A stretch of 64,000 bases of DNA from CAZNVG01 sp964576475 (GTDB lineage Bacteria; Patescibacteriota; Saccharimonadia; Saccharimonadales; CAZNVG01), in the NCBI GenBank assembly GCA_964576475.1, contig CAZNVG010000001.1, positions 1 to 64,000 of the forward strand, read 5' to 3'. Positions 32,819-41,999 of this stretch are shown piece by piece (positions within the stretch are counted from its first letter, which is position 1; the number at the start of each line of letters is the position of its first letter). The notes under the pieces were generated by a model. The model had not been told where the DNA came from and searched no databases. It saw only the letters and a program-made list of their open reading frames with translations. The translations under genes and the position numbers were made by a program.

Positions 32819-33778
32819 ATGGGTATAAAAGTTGTGAGTATTGGGGCAGCGGTTCAGGATGTGTTTTTGCAAGGCAAAATTTTTACGCCCAAGACTGAAT
32901 CTGATGGCTCACAAGTTGAAGAGTTCGTACTCGGAAGCAAGAACGACATCGAAGGCGTTGTCTACAGCACAGGGGGTGGTGCTACTAACGCGGCAGTCAC
33001 CTTTGCACGGCAAGGACTTGAGTCTTGTTATATGGGGAAAGTAGGTAATGACATGGCGGGTCAGGCCGTTAGGCACGACCTAGAAAAAGAATCCGTCGAT
33101 ACAACTCTTATGGGACAATCGACAAAATTCGGTACAGGGTATTCAGCGCTATTATTAGCACCTAATGGAGAAAGAACAATTCTTACCTATAGAGGTGCAA
33201 GTACACACTACGAAATAACTAAAGACGACCTAACCCATGTCGAGGCTGACTGGTTCTATATAAGTTCCCTTGAAGGTAATTTCGAAGTAGTTGAGACATT
33301 GTTGCTTTATGCAGCTGAAAAAGGAATTAAAGTCGCATGGAATCCTGGCAAGAAAGAGTTAGACAATAAGGATGAAATACTGACGTTGCTGCCCCACGTG
33401 ACTATCCTTAGTCTCAATAAAGAAGAGATGCAGCTTTTATTTACAGGGGATAGTATTGAAACTCTAGCTCAGGCCGCTGCACAGAAAGTACAGTTTGCAG
33501 TCGTAACAGATGGGCCGCGCGGTCTGGCTGCTGCGAGTAACAACGAAACGCTAAAAGCAGGTATGTATGAAGACGTACCCGTCGTAGACCGGACAGGAGC
33601 AGGTGATGCGTTTTGCTCAGGTTTTAGTGCGGCAATAATGCAGGGGCAGTCACTGAGAGACGCGATACTACTGGGTAGCGCTAATTCAACGAGTGTTGTG
33701 AGTAAAATTGGTGCCAAAGCCGGAATTTTGCAAAAAGATGCTCAACTGCACGACATGCCAATAGAGGCGGTTAATTAG
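32819..33778 (+). CDS. PfkB-family carbohydrate kinase
   Basis: 319-residue ribokinase-fold kinase that phosphorylates a sugar or nucleoside. GGGATNAAVTFARQG and GKVGNDMAG are the N-terminal signature; DRTGAGDAFCSGFSAAIMQG is the C-terminal signature with the catalytic Asp and anion hole. Substrate could be a pentose, fructose-phosphate or a nucleoside. It starts 3 nt after the aldolase stop, so the two are co-transcribed, which supports a role in feeding sugar phosphates into the same block. Confidence 0.9.
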   Translation: MGIKVVSIGAAVQDVFLQGKIFTPKTESDGSQVEEFVLGSKNDIEGVVYSTGGGATNAAVTFARQGLESCYMGKVGNDMAGQAVRHDLEKESVDTTLMGQSTKFGTGYSALLLAPNGERTILTYRGASTHYEITKDDLTHVEADWFYISSLEGNFEVVETLLLYAAEKGIKVAWNPGKKELDNKDEILTLLPHVTILSLNKEEMQLLFTGDSIETLAQAAAQKVQFAVVTDGPRGLAAASNNETLKAGMYEDVPVVDRTGAGDAFCSGFSAAIMQGQSLRDAILLGSANSTSVVSKIGAKAGILQKDAQLHDMPIEAVN

Positions 33779-33819
33779 CATGATGCTTATGCTATACTTG
33801 ACCTAAAAGGTAAACAAAC

Positions 33820-35061
33820 ATGTGCAGAATTATTGCTGAATTATTACAAGCCAAACAACCAGAATTTAAACTAGCCCTTCAACAGCTCGAGCAATCAAGC
33901 GGACGACCTGGAGTCGATCTGCAGCTATTAGGCAACATACTCGAGTCATCGTTTAGGAAGATTCAAGAGCTTGGCTTAGATCCCAACGACACTACTGGGC
34001 CCGAGCTCTATCATGCACTCAAAGGTCTTATGAAAAAACACGACCAGCATCTGGCACGAAAAATTGGCGGTAAGAGTACAGACAAGCCAAGCACACTGAT
34101 ACCGTTAATCAAGCAAGCTGTAGAGAAAGTCGACATTCCCAAAACCTGTTGGGTGCTTAAGAAATCTGTTGCTCGCCAAATGTTACGCGATAATCCCCCG
34201 CCGCAGATTATGAAACTCATGGGCTATCGATCCATAGAGCAGCTTCTCAAGAAGGAAGAATTATTTGAAGTATACGGAGCACTTCGTTTTGCAGAAGGAC
34301 CTGAGTGGCTCAACCACTTCGACGAGCAGTACAAAAACCTAAAACCGAGCGACTTCGAGACTCGTCATATCGAAATTGTTGTCATGCCCGCTGAGAGATG
34401 GGCCGATATCTGCGAGCCCTTCATACATAAAAAGAAACATAATATTACACATCTGAAGGAACTTGGTGTCATTTTAATGCTCCCAATCAAGAAAGAGCAC
34501 ATGCCAGGCATAGTTTTATTCGCAACAAGTTTGCTATTCCACTACATTAACGAGATAAGGCTCTATAGTTCTTTCTTTAAGCTGCAACAGGTCAAAAAGA
34601 ATTTCGCTGAGATATTTATTGAGACCCTTATTGCCGATCCCGCTAAGCACGCAGTCATGTCGGGTAATCATATACACTGGCGCGTTATCCAGCGTTACTT
34701 CGGAAAACTCAAGAACGAGTATCATCCAGAAATATTCGAGCCGCACGTACAACCCGAGGACCTCCATTGGCGTAAAGCCGAGGAAGCACTGTATGCTATT
34801 GATCCTGAACTCGAGTACTGGAAGAACATGGACTATGTGGGTCGAATGTATGAGGACGGCCCGGTTACATTCAACATGATGGATATCGCAGCTAGTTATG
34901 CCAACGGAACTCCGTACGAAGAACGCGAGCTATATCATTTCCGTGAGTCACTTTGGAACGAAATCTTTATCAGATACATGGGCCAGAAAACTCTTGAGTC
35001 CCAAATTTTAAAGCAGTTAGATAACGACATGATTGCTCCAGAGAAGCTTGTACCGGCATGA
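33820..35061 (+). CDS. Unknown 413-residue protein coupled to a LOG-like gene
   Basis: Not recognised. A large soluble, helix-rich protein, with LLGNILESSFRKIQELGLDP early, KSVARQMLRDNPPPQIMKLM around residue 120, a His/Lys-rich stretch (HKKKHNITHLKEL) near 210 and aromatic-rich YHFRESLWNEIFIRYMG near the end. No signal peptide or clear membrane span. TGCTATACT lies about 25 nt before the ATG. Its stop overlaps the start of the LOG-like gene by 4 bp, so the two are coupled and may act together. Confidence 0.7.
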   Translation: MCRIIAELLQAKQPEFKLALQQLEQSSGRPGVDLQLLGNILESSFRKIQELGLDPNDTTGPELYHALKGLMKKHDQHLARKIGGKSTDKPSTLIPLIKQAVEKVDIPKTCWVLKKSVARQMLRDNPPPQIMKLMGYRSIEQLLKKEELFEVYGALRFAEGPEWLNHFDEQYKNLKPSDFETRHIEIVVMPAERWADICEPFIHKKKHNITHLKELGVILMLPIKKEHMPGIVLFATSLLFHYINEIRLYSSFFKLQQVKKNFAEIFIETLIADPAKHAVMSGNHIHWRVIQRYFGKLKNEYHPEIFEPHVQPEDLHWRKAEEALYAIDPELEYWKNMDYVGRMYEDGPVTFNMMDIAASYANGTPYEERELYHFRESLWNEIFIRYMGQKTLESQILKQLDNDMIAPEKLVPA

Positions 35062-35672
35062 AATACTCGATTTGCGTCTCTGGCGCCGCTTCAGGCAAGA
35101 CCGTAGAACTCGCCCATGACATGGCGAGCAAGTTAGGTCAGATCATTGCAAAACGCGGCCATATTCTAACTACGGGAGCAACGGTAGGGCTTCCGTATTA
35201 TGCGGCTGTTGCTGCGAGCAAGGCCGGTGGTATGAGTATTGGCTTTTCACCAGCCTCAAGCCTCCGTGAGCACGCTTTCAAATACAATCTGCCCATTGGT
35301 GTCTATGACTTCATAAACTTCACAGGCATGCACTATGTTGGACGAGACGTACATCTCGTACAGTCTAGTGACGCAATCATTACAGTCGGCGGCCGATTCG
35401 GCAGTTTGCATGAATTCACAACCGCTCTTGAATCATATATGCCGTGCGGCGTACTGCTTGGAAGCGGGGGGACTGCAGACGTCATTCCCGAACTTATGAA
35501 TAGACTTGAGTACGAAAGTAAAAAACTAGTGATTTTTGATACCGATCCTGAAGAATTAGTAGATAAAATTATCAAAAAACTGGATGAAGAGTTTAAAGAC
35601 ATAGATACTCATGCACTGAAAGCTCGTTGGGCAGTTCCTGAAAAGAAAGAATCTTCAGGCCATAAAGGCTAG
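35058..35672 (+). CDS. LOG/SLOG-family nucleotide-binding protein
   Basis: 204-residue Rossmann-like protein resembling the TIGR00725/LOG group, whose characterised members are nucleoside-monophosphate phosphoribohydrolases or sense nucleotide ligands. ICVSGAASG opens the first strand-loop, HILTTGATVGLPYYAA follows, and GGRFGSLHEFTTAL stands in for the PGGxGTxxE motif, keeping the Glu. It overlaps the unknown 413-residue gene by 4 bp. uvrB follows with its own -10 box. Confidence 0.8.
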   Translation: MKYSICVSGAASGKTVELAHDMASKLGQIIAKRGHILTTGATVGLPYYAAVAASKAGGMSIGFSPASSLREHAFKYNLPIGVYDFINFTGMHYVGRDVHLVQSSDAIITVGGRFGSLHEFTTALESYMPCGVLLGSGGTADVIPELMNRLEYESKKLVIFDTDPEELVDKIIKKLDEEFKDIDTHALKARWAVPEKKESSGHKG

Positions 35673-35693
35673 GTTGCTTGCTACAATGTCTGT

Positions 35694-37658
35694 ATGCCGC
35701 GATTTGAGCTCAATGCACAATACAAACCCACAGGAGATCAACCGAGCGCTATAGCGCAGCTTAATGCTGGATTGGAGTCTGGACAGAGAGAACAGGTGTT
35801 GCTCGGTGTAACTGGCTCGGGCAAGACCTTTACTATGGCTAATTTAATTGCCAAACGACAGAAGCCGACATTAGTACTAAGCCACAATAAAACTCTAGCA
35901 GCACAGCTGTATAACGAATTCAAAGAATTCTTTCCAAACAACTCAGTTCATTATTTTGTTAGCTATTTTGATTATTACCAGCCAGAAGCATACGTGGCAC
36001 GCTCAGATACCTACATAGAAAAAGATTCACAAATAAACGAAGAGATCGATCGACTTAGACACGCGGCAACCTCTGCGCTACTTACACAAAAAGACGTCAT
36101 AATTGTAGCCAGCGTAAGTTGCATTTATGGAATTGGCTCAGTTGAAGACTACGACTCGTTAGCGGTCAGTATAGAACGGGGTGAAAAACGACGTCGAGAT
36201 AAGTTGCTTCGTCACCTGTCAGACATCCAGTATCAACGAAATGACGTAGACTTTCATAGGTCAACATTTCGAGTTCGCGGTGATGTGGTCGATATTTTCC
36301 CAGCTGGCGAACAATCAGCATTTCGTGTGGAGTTCTTCGGCGACGAGGTTGATAGAATTACACAAATCAACCCTCTAACTGGTGAGATACTTGGCGATAA
36401 GCAGTCAATTAAAGTATTCCCAGGAAGTCACTACGTAACACCACAAGAAAAACTAAAAGACGCCATCGATAAAATACGACAAGAGTTAGCATTACGATTA
36501 ACATACTTTCGTTCGCAGGGATTGCTACTAGAAGCACAAAGACTAGAACAACGAACAAACTTTGATTTAGAAATGCTTGAGGAGACCGGTTTTGTCAAAG
36601 GTATTGAAAACTATTCTAGGTACTTAACCAACCGCGAACCTGGTGAGCAGCCGGCGACTCTGATGGACTATTTTCCTGATGACTATCTGATGTTTATTGA
36701 TGAATCACATATGACACTACCGCAACTAAGGGGTATGTATAACGGGGATAGAGCTCGCAAAGAAGTATTAGTTGAACACGGGTTCCGATTACCAAGCGCA
36801 CTCGACAACAGACCTCTTATGTTCCAGGAATTTGAAAGACACATTAATCAAGTGGTGTACGTGTCAGCGACACCGAGCGAGTACGAACTTTCTCGGGGAG
36901 GCAAACCAGCTCAGCAAGTCATTCGCCCAACGGGTCTGCTCGATCCTGTGATAGAAATTAGACCAGTTAAAGGTCAGGTTGATGACTTACTAGCGGAGAT
37001 CAGGTCTACCGTCGCGAAACATCAACGCGTCCTCGTCACAACGCTCACCAAACGTATGGCGGAAGACCTAAGTGAATATCTGTCTGAGCTTAAAGTAAAA
37101 GTCCAATATCTACATTCTGACGTAGACACTATGGATAGAACAGACATATTACGAGACCTTAGACTTGGAGTGTACGACGTACTTATAGGCATAAACTTGC
37201 TTCGTGAAGGACTTGATCTGCCTGAAGTCTCGCTTGTCGCTATCCTTGATGCGGATAAAGAAGGTTTCCTACGCAGCGAGCAGGCACTTATACAGACTGT
37301 TGGTCGAGCAGCTAGGCATCAGGAAGGCCGTGTCATCATGTATGCCGACGTCATCACAGGATCAATGAAGCGCACCATAGACGAGACAAACCGTCGTCGA
37401 CTTATTCAGGACAAGCATAATAAAGACCACGACATAACACCTACGGGCGTTTTTAAATCCATTGGCGATGGCCTGCCAAGAGCTAAGAAAGATGAAGACG
37501 AGCCAGCTCGTATTGACCTTAAGAAAATACCTAAGGACGAATACACACACCTAGTGCGCGAACTATCCTCACAAATGGAACTGGCAGCAGCAAATCTTGA
37601 GTTTGAGAAAGCAGCAGAGTTGCGCGACATAATTGACGACATCAAGTCTAAAATGTAG
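35694..37658 (+). CDS. uvrB: UvrABC excinuclease subunit B
   Basis: 654-residue helicase-like damage-verification subunit of nucleotide excision repair. Walker A GVTGSGKTF (about residues 38-46), the beta-hairpin region SYFDYYQPEAY, DESHMTLPQLRGM, helicase motifs including ATPSEYEL, LLREGLDLPEVSLVAILDADKEGFLRS (motifs V-VI), and a C-terminal UVR domain that binds UvrC. Full length. TACAAT (35682-35687), extended by TGC, ends 6 nt before the ATG, predicting a leaderless mRNA. Confidence 0.96.
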   Translation: MPRFELNAQYKPTGDQPSAIAQLNAGLESGQREQVLLGVTGSGKTFTMANLIAKRQKPTLVLSHNKTLAAQLYNEFKEFFPNNSVHYFVSYFDYYQPEAYVARSDTYIEKDSQINEEIDRLRHAATSALLTQKDVIIVASVSCIYGIGSVEDYDSLAVSIERGEKRRRDKLLRHLSDIQYQRNDVDFHRSTFRVRGDVVDIFPAGEQSAFRVEFFGDEVDRITQINPLTGEILGDKQSIKVFPGSHYVTPQEKLKDAIDKIRQELALRLTYFRSQGLLLEAQRLEQRTNFDLEMLEETGFVKGIENYSRYLTNREPGEQPATLMDYFPDDYLMFIDESHMTLPQLRGMYNGDRARKEVLVEHGFRLPSALDNRPLMFQEFERHINQVVYVSATPSEYELSRGGKPAQQVIRPTGLLDPVIEIRPVKGQVDDLLAEIRSTVAKHQRVLVTTLTKRMAEDLSEYLSELKVKVQYLHSDVDTMDRTDILRDLRLGVYDVLIGINLLREGLDLPEVSLVAILDADKEGFLRSEQALIQTVGRAARHQEGRVIMYADVITGSMKRTIDETNRRRLIQDKHNKDHDITPTGVFKSIGDGLPRAKKDEDEPARIDLKKIPKDEYTHLVRELSSQMELAAANLEFEKAAELRDIIDDIKSKM

Positions 37659-37705
37659 TCACCCTTTGATAGTGCCGCAGTACTACTGGTATACTAGACA
37701 GCAAC

Positions 37706-37993
37706 ATGACACTAAACAACGATGATGTACTGCGCCTTGCGCAACTTTCAAAACTGCGACTAAACAAAGATGAGCAAGCACAAATGCTTGTTGAGTTGAA
37801 CGCAATTATTGGGTACGTAGAGAAGTTGCAACAGGTTGATATAAGTGGCTTCGATCCTACGGCGCAGGTTACCGGCCTCACTAACGTGTTTCGTGAGGAT
37901 AAGATTGAAGACCTGCACGTTTCAAAAGAAGAGCTGCTCAAGAATGCTCCCATGCAGCAAGATGGTTATATCAAAGTTAGGCGAGTGTTGTAG
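37706..37993 (+). CDS. gatC: Asp/Glu-tRNA amidotransferase subunit C
   Basis: 95-residue small subunit that holds GatA and GatB together in the amidotransferase making Gln-tRNA(Gln) and/or Asn-tRNA(Asn). DVLRLAQLSKLRLNKDE and VEKLQQVDISGFDPTAQVTGLTNVFREDK are typical GatC blocks. TATACT (37690-37695) lies 10 nt before the ATG. It starts the operon gatC-gatA-(membrane protein)-gatB. Confidence 0.93.
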   Translation: MTLNNDDVLRLAQLSKLRLNKDEQAQMLVELNAIIGYVEKLQQVDISGFDPTAQVTGLTNVFREDKIEDLHVSKEELLKNAPMQQDGYIKVRRVL

Positions 37994-37995
37994 CC

Positions 37996-39408
37996 ATGAA
38001 CACCATACTTATTGCCGATATTCAAAGTGCTCTGCAATCTGGAACAACTGTACGCACGATTGTCGAACAATCAATTGCTCGAGCTAAGGCGGATGAAACT
38101 CACGCGTTGTTAGAGATAACAGAAGACTACGCACTTGCACAGGCAGATAAAGTCGACAAGGCTCTTCAAAATGGTGAAAACTTTGGCCCGCTTGCAGGTG
38201 TTCCCTTTGTCGCGAAAGACAATTTCCTAACATTTGCCGGACATACCACTGCCGCGAGCCATATACTCGAAAACTTCCAAGCACCCTACCAGTCAACCGC
38301 AATACAAAAGCTAGAAGATGCCGGCGCCATACTCATAGGTAAGGCAAATCTTGATGCGTTCGCCCATGGAAGCAGTACCGAGAACAGCGATTTCGGAGCT
38401 ACAAAGAACCCATCAAATTTGAGTAAAGTACCCGGTGGTTCTTCTGGTGGGTCTGTCGCAGCAGTTGCCAGTGGCATCGTGCCGTTTGCTTTAGGTACAG
38501 ACACTGGTGGATCTGTTCGACTACCCGCAAGCTTCTGCGGAGTCGTTGGGTTGAAGCCAACGTATGGTCTCATCTCAAGATTTGGCGTTATAGCAATGGC
38601 AAGCTCTACGGACTGCATTGGACCCATTGCGAACTCCTCAGGTGATGTCGCATTAGTGCTTGACATACTTAGTGGACGCGATCGAAGAGATGGCACAACG
38701 ATAGACCGTGATGAAGCAAGCTATGTAAGCAAGCAAGAAACTATGAAAGGTAAGCGCTTTGGACTCATTAAACAGTTCATGGATGCCGGACTAGCGCAGC
38801 CTGTTCGCGAAGCAATTGAGAAGGCGTGCAAAACAATTGAAAACGCCGGCGGCGAAGTGATTACGATAGACCTACCTTCACTAGAATTAGCGCTTGCGTG
38901 CTACTACATCATCGTACCCGCAGAGATTAGCTCTAACCTTAATAGATACGACGGCATCCGCTATGGGCTCAGTGAGGACTCGGCCACATCACTCGATGAA
39001 ACGTATGAACTCTCGCGATCTATTGGCTTCAATACGGAGAATAAGCGCCGTATTATGATTGGCACCTTTGTCACAAGTAGTGGCTATCATGATGCGTACT
39101 ATCTCAAAGCTCAAACAGTACGGAGCAAGCTTATTGCTGAATTTACGAGCGCATTTGCGACTGTAGATTTTCTCATTGGCCCCGTAGCTGCGAATACAGC
39201 TTTTGATTTAGGCTCCAAATCAAATGATCCTTTGGAAATGTATCTAACCGATATTATGACTGTAGCCGCAAATCTTGTCGGTATACCTAGTGTCAGCCTG
39301 CCGATTCCTGTCACAGACATGCCGGTAGGCCTGCAGGTTATGGCGCAACAGCGACATGATCGAAGCTTATTAGCAGTCGCTGGAGAACTTGAAAAGGAGT
39401 TAGCATGA
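37996..39408 (+). CDS. gatA: Asp/Glu-tRNA amidotransferase subunit A (glutaminase)
   Basis: 470-residue amidase-signature enzyme that releases ammonia from glutamine for GatB. VPFVAKDNF carries the catalytic Lys; VPGGSSGGSVAAVASG and LGTDTGGSVRLPASFCGVVGLKPTYG carry the cis-Ser and nucleophile Ser of the Ser-cisSer-Lys triad. Full length. It starts 2 nt after gatC and overlaps the next gene by 4 bp. Confidence 0.96.
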   Translation: MNTILIADIQSALQSGTTVRTIVEQSIARAKADETHALLEITEDYALAQADKVDKALQNGENFGPLAGVPFVAKDNFLTFAGHTTAASHILENFQAPYQSTAIQKLEDAGAILIGKANLDAFAHGSSTENSDFGATKNPSNLSKVPGGSSGGSVAAVASGIVPFALGTDTGGSVRLPASFCGVVGLKPTYGLISRFGVIAMASSTDCIGPIANSSGDVALVLDILSGRDRRDGTTIDRDEASYVSKQETMKGKRFGLIKQFMDAGLAQPVREAIEKACKTIENAGGEVITIDLPSLELALACYYIIVPAEISSNLNRYDGIRYGLSEDSATSLDETYELSRSIGFNTENKRRIMIGTFVTSSGYHDAYYLKAQTVRSKLIAEFTSAFATVDFLIGPVAANTAFDLGSKSNDPLEMYLTDIMTVAANLVGIPSVSLPIPVTDMPVGLQVMAQQRHDRSLLAVAGELEKELA

Positions 39409-39809
39409 TCATATCGCTTATCGCAATCGTACTACTTGGAGTATTAGCATTGCTAGCAGGCTACGGTGCATCAAGACTTAGGCGCACCGGCCTTGACCGA
39501 AGCTACTACCAGAAACGTTGGGATGAAATACAGTCTCTGCTCAAGTCTGCCGAGGGGCAACAGCTCTCGATAATTGAAGCAGACAAATTATTGGACGAAG
39601 CTCTCAGAAAGCTACGATTTTCCGGCAAGACAATGGGTGAAAGACTCGTATCGGCACAACGCAACTTTAGCAACCCCAACAACGTATGGACTGCACATAA
39701 GTTAAGAAATCGGGTTGTACATGAAGCAAGTGTTAAATTACAGAAGAGACAACTACAAGCCGCACTGGCTGCAATCCGCGTCGCTTTGAAGGATCTGGGA
39801 GCGCTATGA
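39405..39809 (+). CDS. Single-span membrane protein with HEPN-like tail, inserted in the gat operon
   Basis: 134 residues. An N-terminal transmembrane span (about residues 2-24) is followed by basic RLRRTGLDRSYYQKRWDEIQ and a helical cytosolic domain ending around HKLRNRVVHEASVKLQKRQLQAALAAI. The RNRVVH stretch fits the Rx4-6H pattern of HEPN domains, so an RNA- or tRNA-related role is conceivable but unproven. It overlaps gatA and gatB by 4 bp each, so its expression is locked to the amidotransferase. Confidence 0.75.
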   Translation: MIISLIAIVLLGVLALLAGYGASRLRRTGLDRSYYQKRWDEIQSLLKSAEGQQLSIIEADKLLDEALRKLRFSGKTMGERLVSAQRNFSNPNNVWTAHKLRNRVVHEASVKLQKRQLQAALAAIRVALKDLGAL

Positions 39810-41260
39810 TAATTACTGACGAAATTCGTGCCCAGTACAAACCGACAATTGGTATCGAATGTCACGTGCAGCTAAAGACTAAAACTAAGTTATTTGCACC
39901 CGTTGATAATGATGCTCGTGAATCAGAACCAAACACGAAAGTATCCGCTATCTGTTTAGGGCTACCCGGTGTACTGCCGGTACTTAATAAGTCGGCCGTT
40001 GACCTTGCAATACGAGCAGGAAGAGCATTGAATGCAACCATAAACACCCATAGCAGTTTTGACCGAAAGCATTATTTTTATCCAGACCTTCCAAAAGGTT
40101 ATCAAATAACTCAGTTCCAAGCACCAATTGTTGGCGAAGGCGCAGTCGTAGTACCTACAGAGAAGGGGAGTATAACAGTTCGAATTACACGTGCACATCT
40201 AGAAGAAGACGCTGGCAAGTCTACCCATCCTTCTGGAGCCGATTACTCATTAGTAGATTTAAATAGAGCTGGCACACCACTTCTTGAAATTGTCTCAGAG
40301 CCAGACATGCATTCGCCTGCAGAAGCAAGAGCTTTCGCTCATGAACTCTATTTGCTCATGAAATATGCAGATGTTTCTGAGGCAGATTTATTTCACGGTA
40401 ATATGCGCTTCGATGTAAACGTCTCTCTAGCGCCAGTAGACAGTAACGAACTCGGTCTAAGAGCAGAAGTGAAAAACATAAACTCGTTTCGTAGCGTCGA
40501 ACGTGCTGTTGAATACGAAATTAAACGCCAGATCGAGCTACTTGAAAAAGGACAGACGATCGTTCAGGAAACGCGTGGTTGGGATGAAGATAAAGGAAAA
40601 ACTATCTCTCAGCGTAGCAAGGAAAATGCCCACGACTATCGCTATTTTCCCGATCCTGACATACCTCCCGTGCTACTCACCCAACAATACATTGATAATG
40701 CCGTAAGCAATATGCCTACATTGCCGCAAGAATATAGGAGCGAATTTACGACTATTGGTCTTACTCCGAGTGTAACTGAAAGTCTATTAGAGAATCCGGA
40801 AGAGACGCAACTAATCCATGATGTACATGCAACCTATGGACTTGAAAATGCGAGACAGATTGCTCTATGGATTGTTAATGTTTTACGAGCAGATCAGAAC
40901 GACCTTACTGTAAAAAACACGCCTGATACTAGAGACAGACTTCAAAAACTTGCTGCGATGGTCGAAGCGAACGAACTAAGCTCAACTGCAGCAAAAGAAG
41001 TTTTCTTGACTGTAGTTGCAAACGGTAGTGATCCCCGGAAAGTCGCTGAGCAATCTGGCTTACTCCAGAATTCAAATGCAGATGATATAGCTATCTACGT
41101 ACAGGAAGCCATTGCAGCCAACCCTAAAGCGGCCGAAGACGTCACAAACGGTGAAATGAAGGCGATAGGCTTTTTGGTGGGCCAAATAATGAAGAAGAGC
41201 AAAGGGCAGGCAAATCCTAGTCTGGTTACACAAGAAATCAAAAAGCAACTAGGCGCTTAA
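39806..41260 (+). CDS. gatB: Asp/Glu-tRNA amidotransferase subunit B
   Basis: 484-residue subunit that activates the misacylated Glu/Asp on tRNA and receives ammonia from GatA. GIECHVQLKTKTKLF, SSFDRKHYFYPDLPKGYQI, RAHLEEDAGKSTH (metal-binding), DLNRAGTPLLEIVSEPD and YRYFPDPDIPP are the core blocks; a C-terminal YqeY-like helical tRNA-binding tail (GFLVGQIMKKSKGQANP) is present. It overlaps the preceding membrane-protein gene by 4 bp and ends the operon. Confidence 0.96.
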   Translation: MIITDEIRAQYKPTIGIECHVQLKTKTKLFAPVDNDARESEPNTKVSAICLGLPGVLPVLNKSAVDLAIRAGRALNATINTHSSFDRKHYFYPDLPKGYQITQFQAPIVGEGAVVVPTEKGSITVRITRAHLEEDAGKSTHPSGADYSLVDLNRAGTPLLEIVSEPDMHSPAEARAFAHELYLLMKYADVSEADLFHGNMRFDVNVSLAPVDSNELGLRAEVKNINSFRSVERAVEYEIKRQIELLEKGQTIVQETRGWDEDKGKTISQRSKENAHDYRYFPDPDIPPVLLTQQYIDNAVSNMPTLPQEYRSEFTTIGLTPSVTESLLENPEETQLIHDVHATYGLENARQIALWIVNVLRADQNDLTVKNTPDTRDRLQKLAAMVEANELSSTAAKEVFLTVVANGSDPRKVAEQSGLLQNSNADDIAIYVQEAIAANPKAAEDVTNGEMKAIGFLVGQIMKKSKGQANPSLVTQEIKKQLGA

Positions 41261-41334
41261 AGTCGATACACATATAATTTGTAGTATATTTTAGCAATAG
41301 AGTATACTGGACATAACAGAGGGGAAAACTAATC

Positions 41335-41589
41335 ATGGACGCATACAATATACTGGTAATAGTTCTTTCGCTAACGCTAGCAGTGTTACTGATAGCTACA
41401 ATCGTACTAATTATAAGTATTACGAAGCTTGTTAAATACCTGCAGCATTTAACAGAGAGAGCTGAAGATGTCATGGATGACGTAGAGGCCGTAGGAGAGT
41501 TTTTCAAAAAAAGTAGCGCACCTATCGCACTAGCAAAGCTAGTAGGTAATATAGTGTCAAATTATAGTAACCACAAGAAAAAGGGGTAA
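41335..41589 (+). CDS. Small single-span membrane protein
   Basis: 84 residues with an N-terminal hydrophobic span (about 6-30) followed by an amphipathic charged helix (LVKYLQHLTERAEDVMDDVEAVG) and a basic C-terminus. It resembles DUF948-type proteins in layout but was not firmly assigned. AGAGGGGA lies before the ATG and TATACT near 41302-41307. It is the first of three small membrane-associated genes with gaps of 2-3 nt, certainly one transcript. Confidence 0.7.
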   Translation: MDAYNILVIVLSLTLAVLLIATIVLIISITKLVKYLQHLTERAEDVMDDVEAVGEFFKKSSAPIALAKLVGNIVSNYSNHKKKG

Positions 41590-41591
41590 GT

Positions 41592-41996
41592 ATGTCCAAG
41601 AAAAATGATGCAAAAAAAGGTCTCGCAGTTGGAGCCGTATTTGGAGCAATTGCTGGTTTAGTAACAGGTTTTTTGACTGCTCCTAAAAGCGGCAAAGAAA
41701 CTCGTGAGAAAATCAAGGAAAAAGCTGAGCAAGTCACATCAGATGGTGAAAAACAGCTTAAAAACCTTTATCGTGATCTTTCGTCACAAGGCGAAGACCT
41801 CGCAAAAAAGGCCGAGAAGGCAGTCGGAAAAGCTAAGTCTGAAGTAGAAAGCGTATTACCAAAAATTGATGACGCTAAGGATAAGATAAAGGAACTCCTA
41901 AGTACGGTTCGCGATGGAGAAGCCGACGAAAAGACAGTCCAAAAGGCAATCAAAGAAGCAAAATCACTTCGAGACGAAATTTCTAAAAAGAAGTAG
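41592..41996 (+). CDS. YtxH-domain protein
   Basis: 134 residues. AVGAVFGAIAGLVTGFLTAPKSGKETREKIKEKAEQ is the YtxH signature: a short glycine-rich hydrophobic segment, the APKSGKETR turn, then a long charged coiled coil that continues to the end with many Lys/Glu. YtxH proteins are stress-associated small membrane-anchored proteins of unclear mechanism. It lies between two other small membrane proteins, 2-3 nt apart, and likely functions at the cell envelope. Confidence 0.87.
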   Translation: MSKKNDAKKGLAVGAVFGAIAGLVTGFLTAPKSGKETREKIKEKAEQVTSDGEKQLKNLYRDLSSQGEDLAKKAEKAVGKAKSEVESVLPKIDDAKDKIKELLSTVRDGEADEKTVQKAIKEAKSLRDEISKKK

Positions 41997-41999
41997 CGT

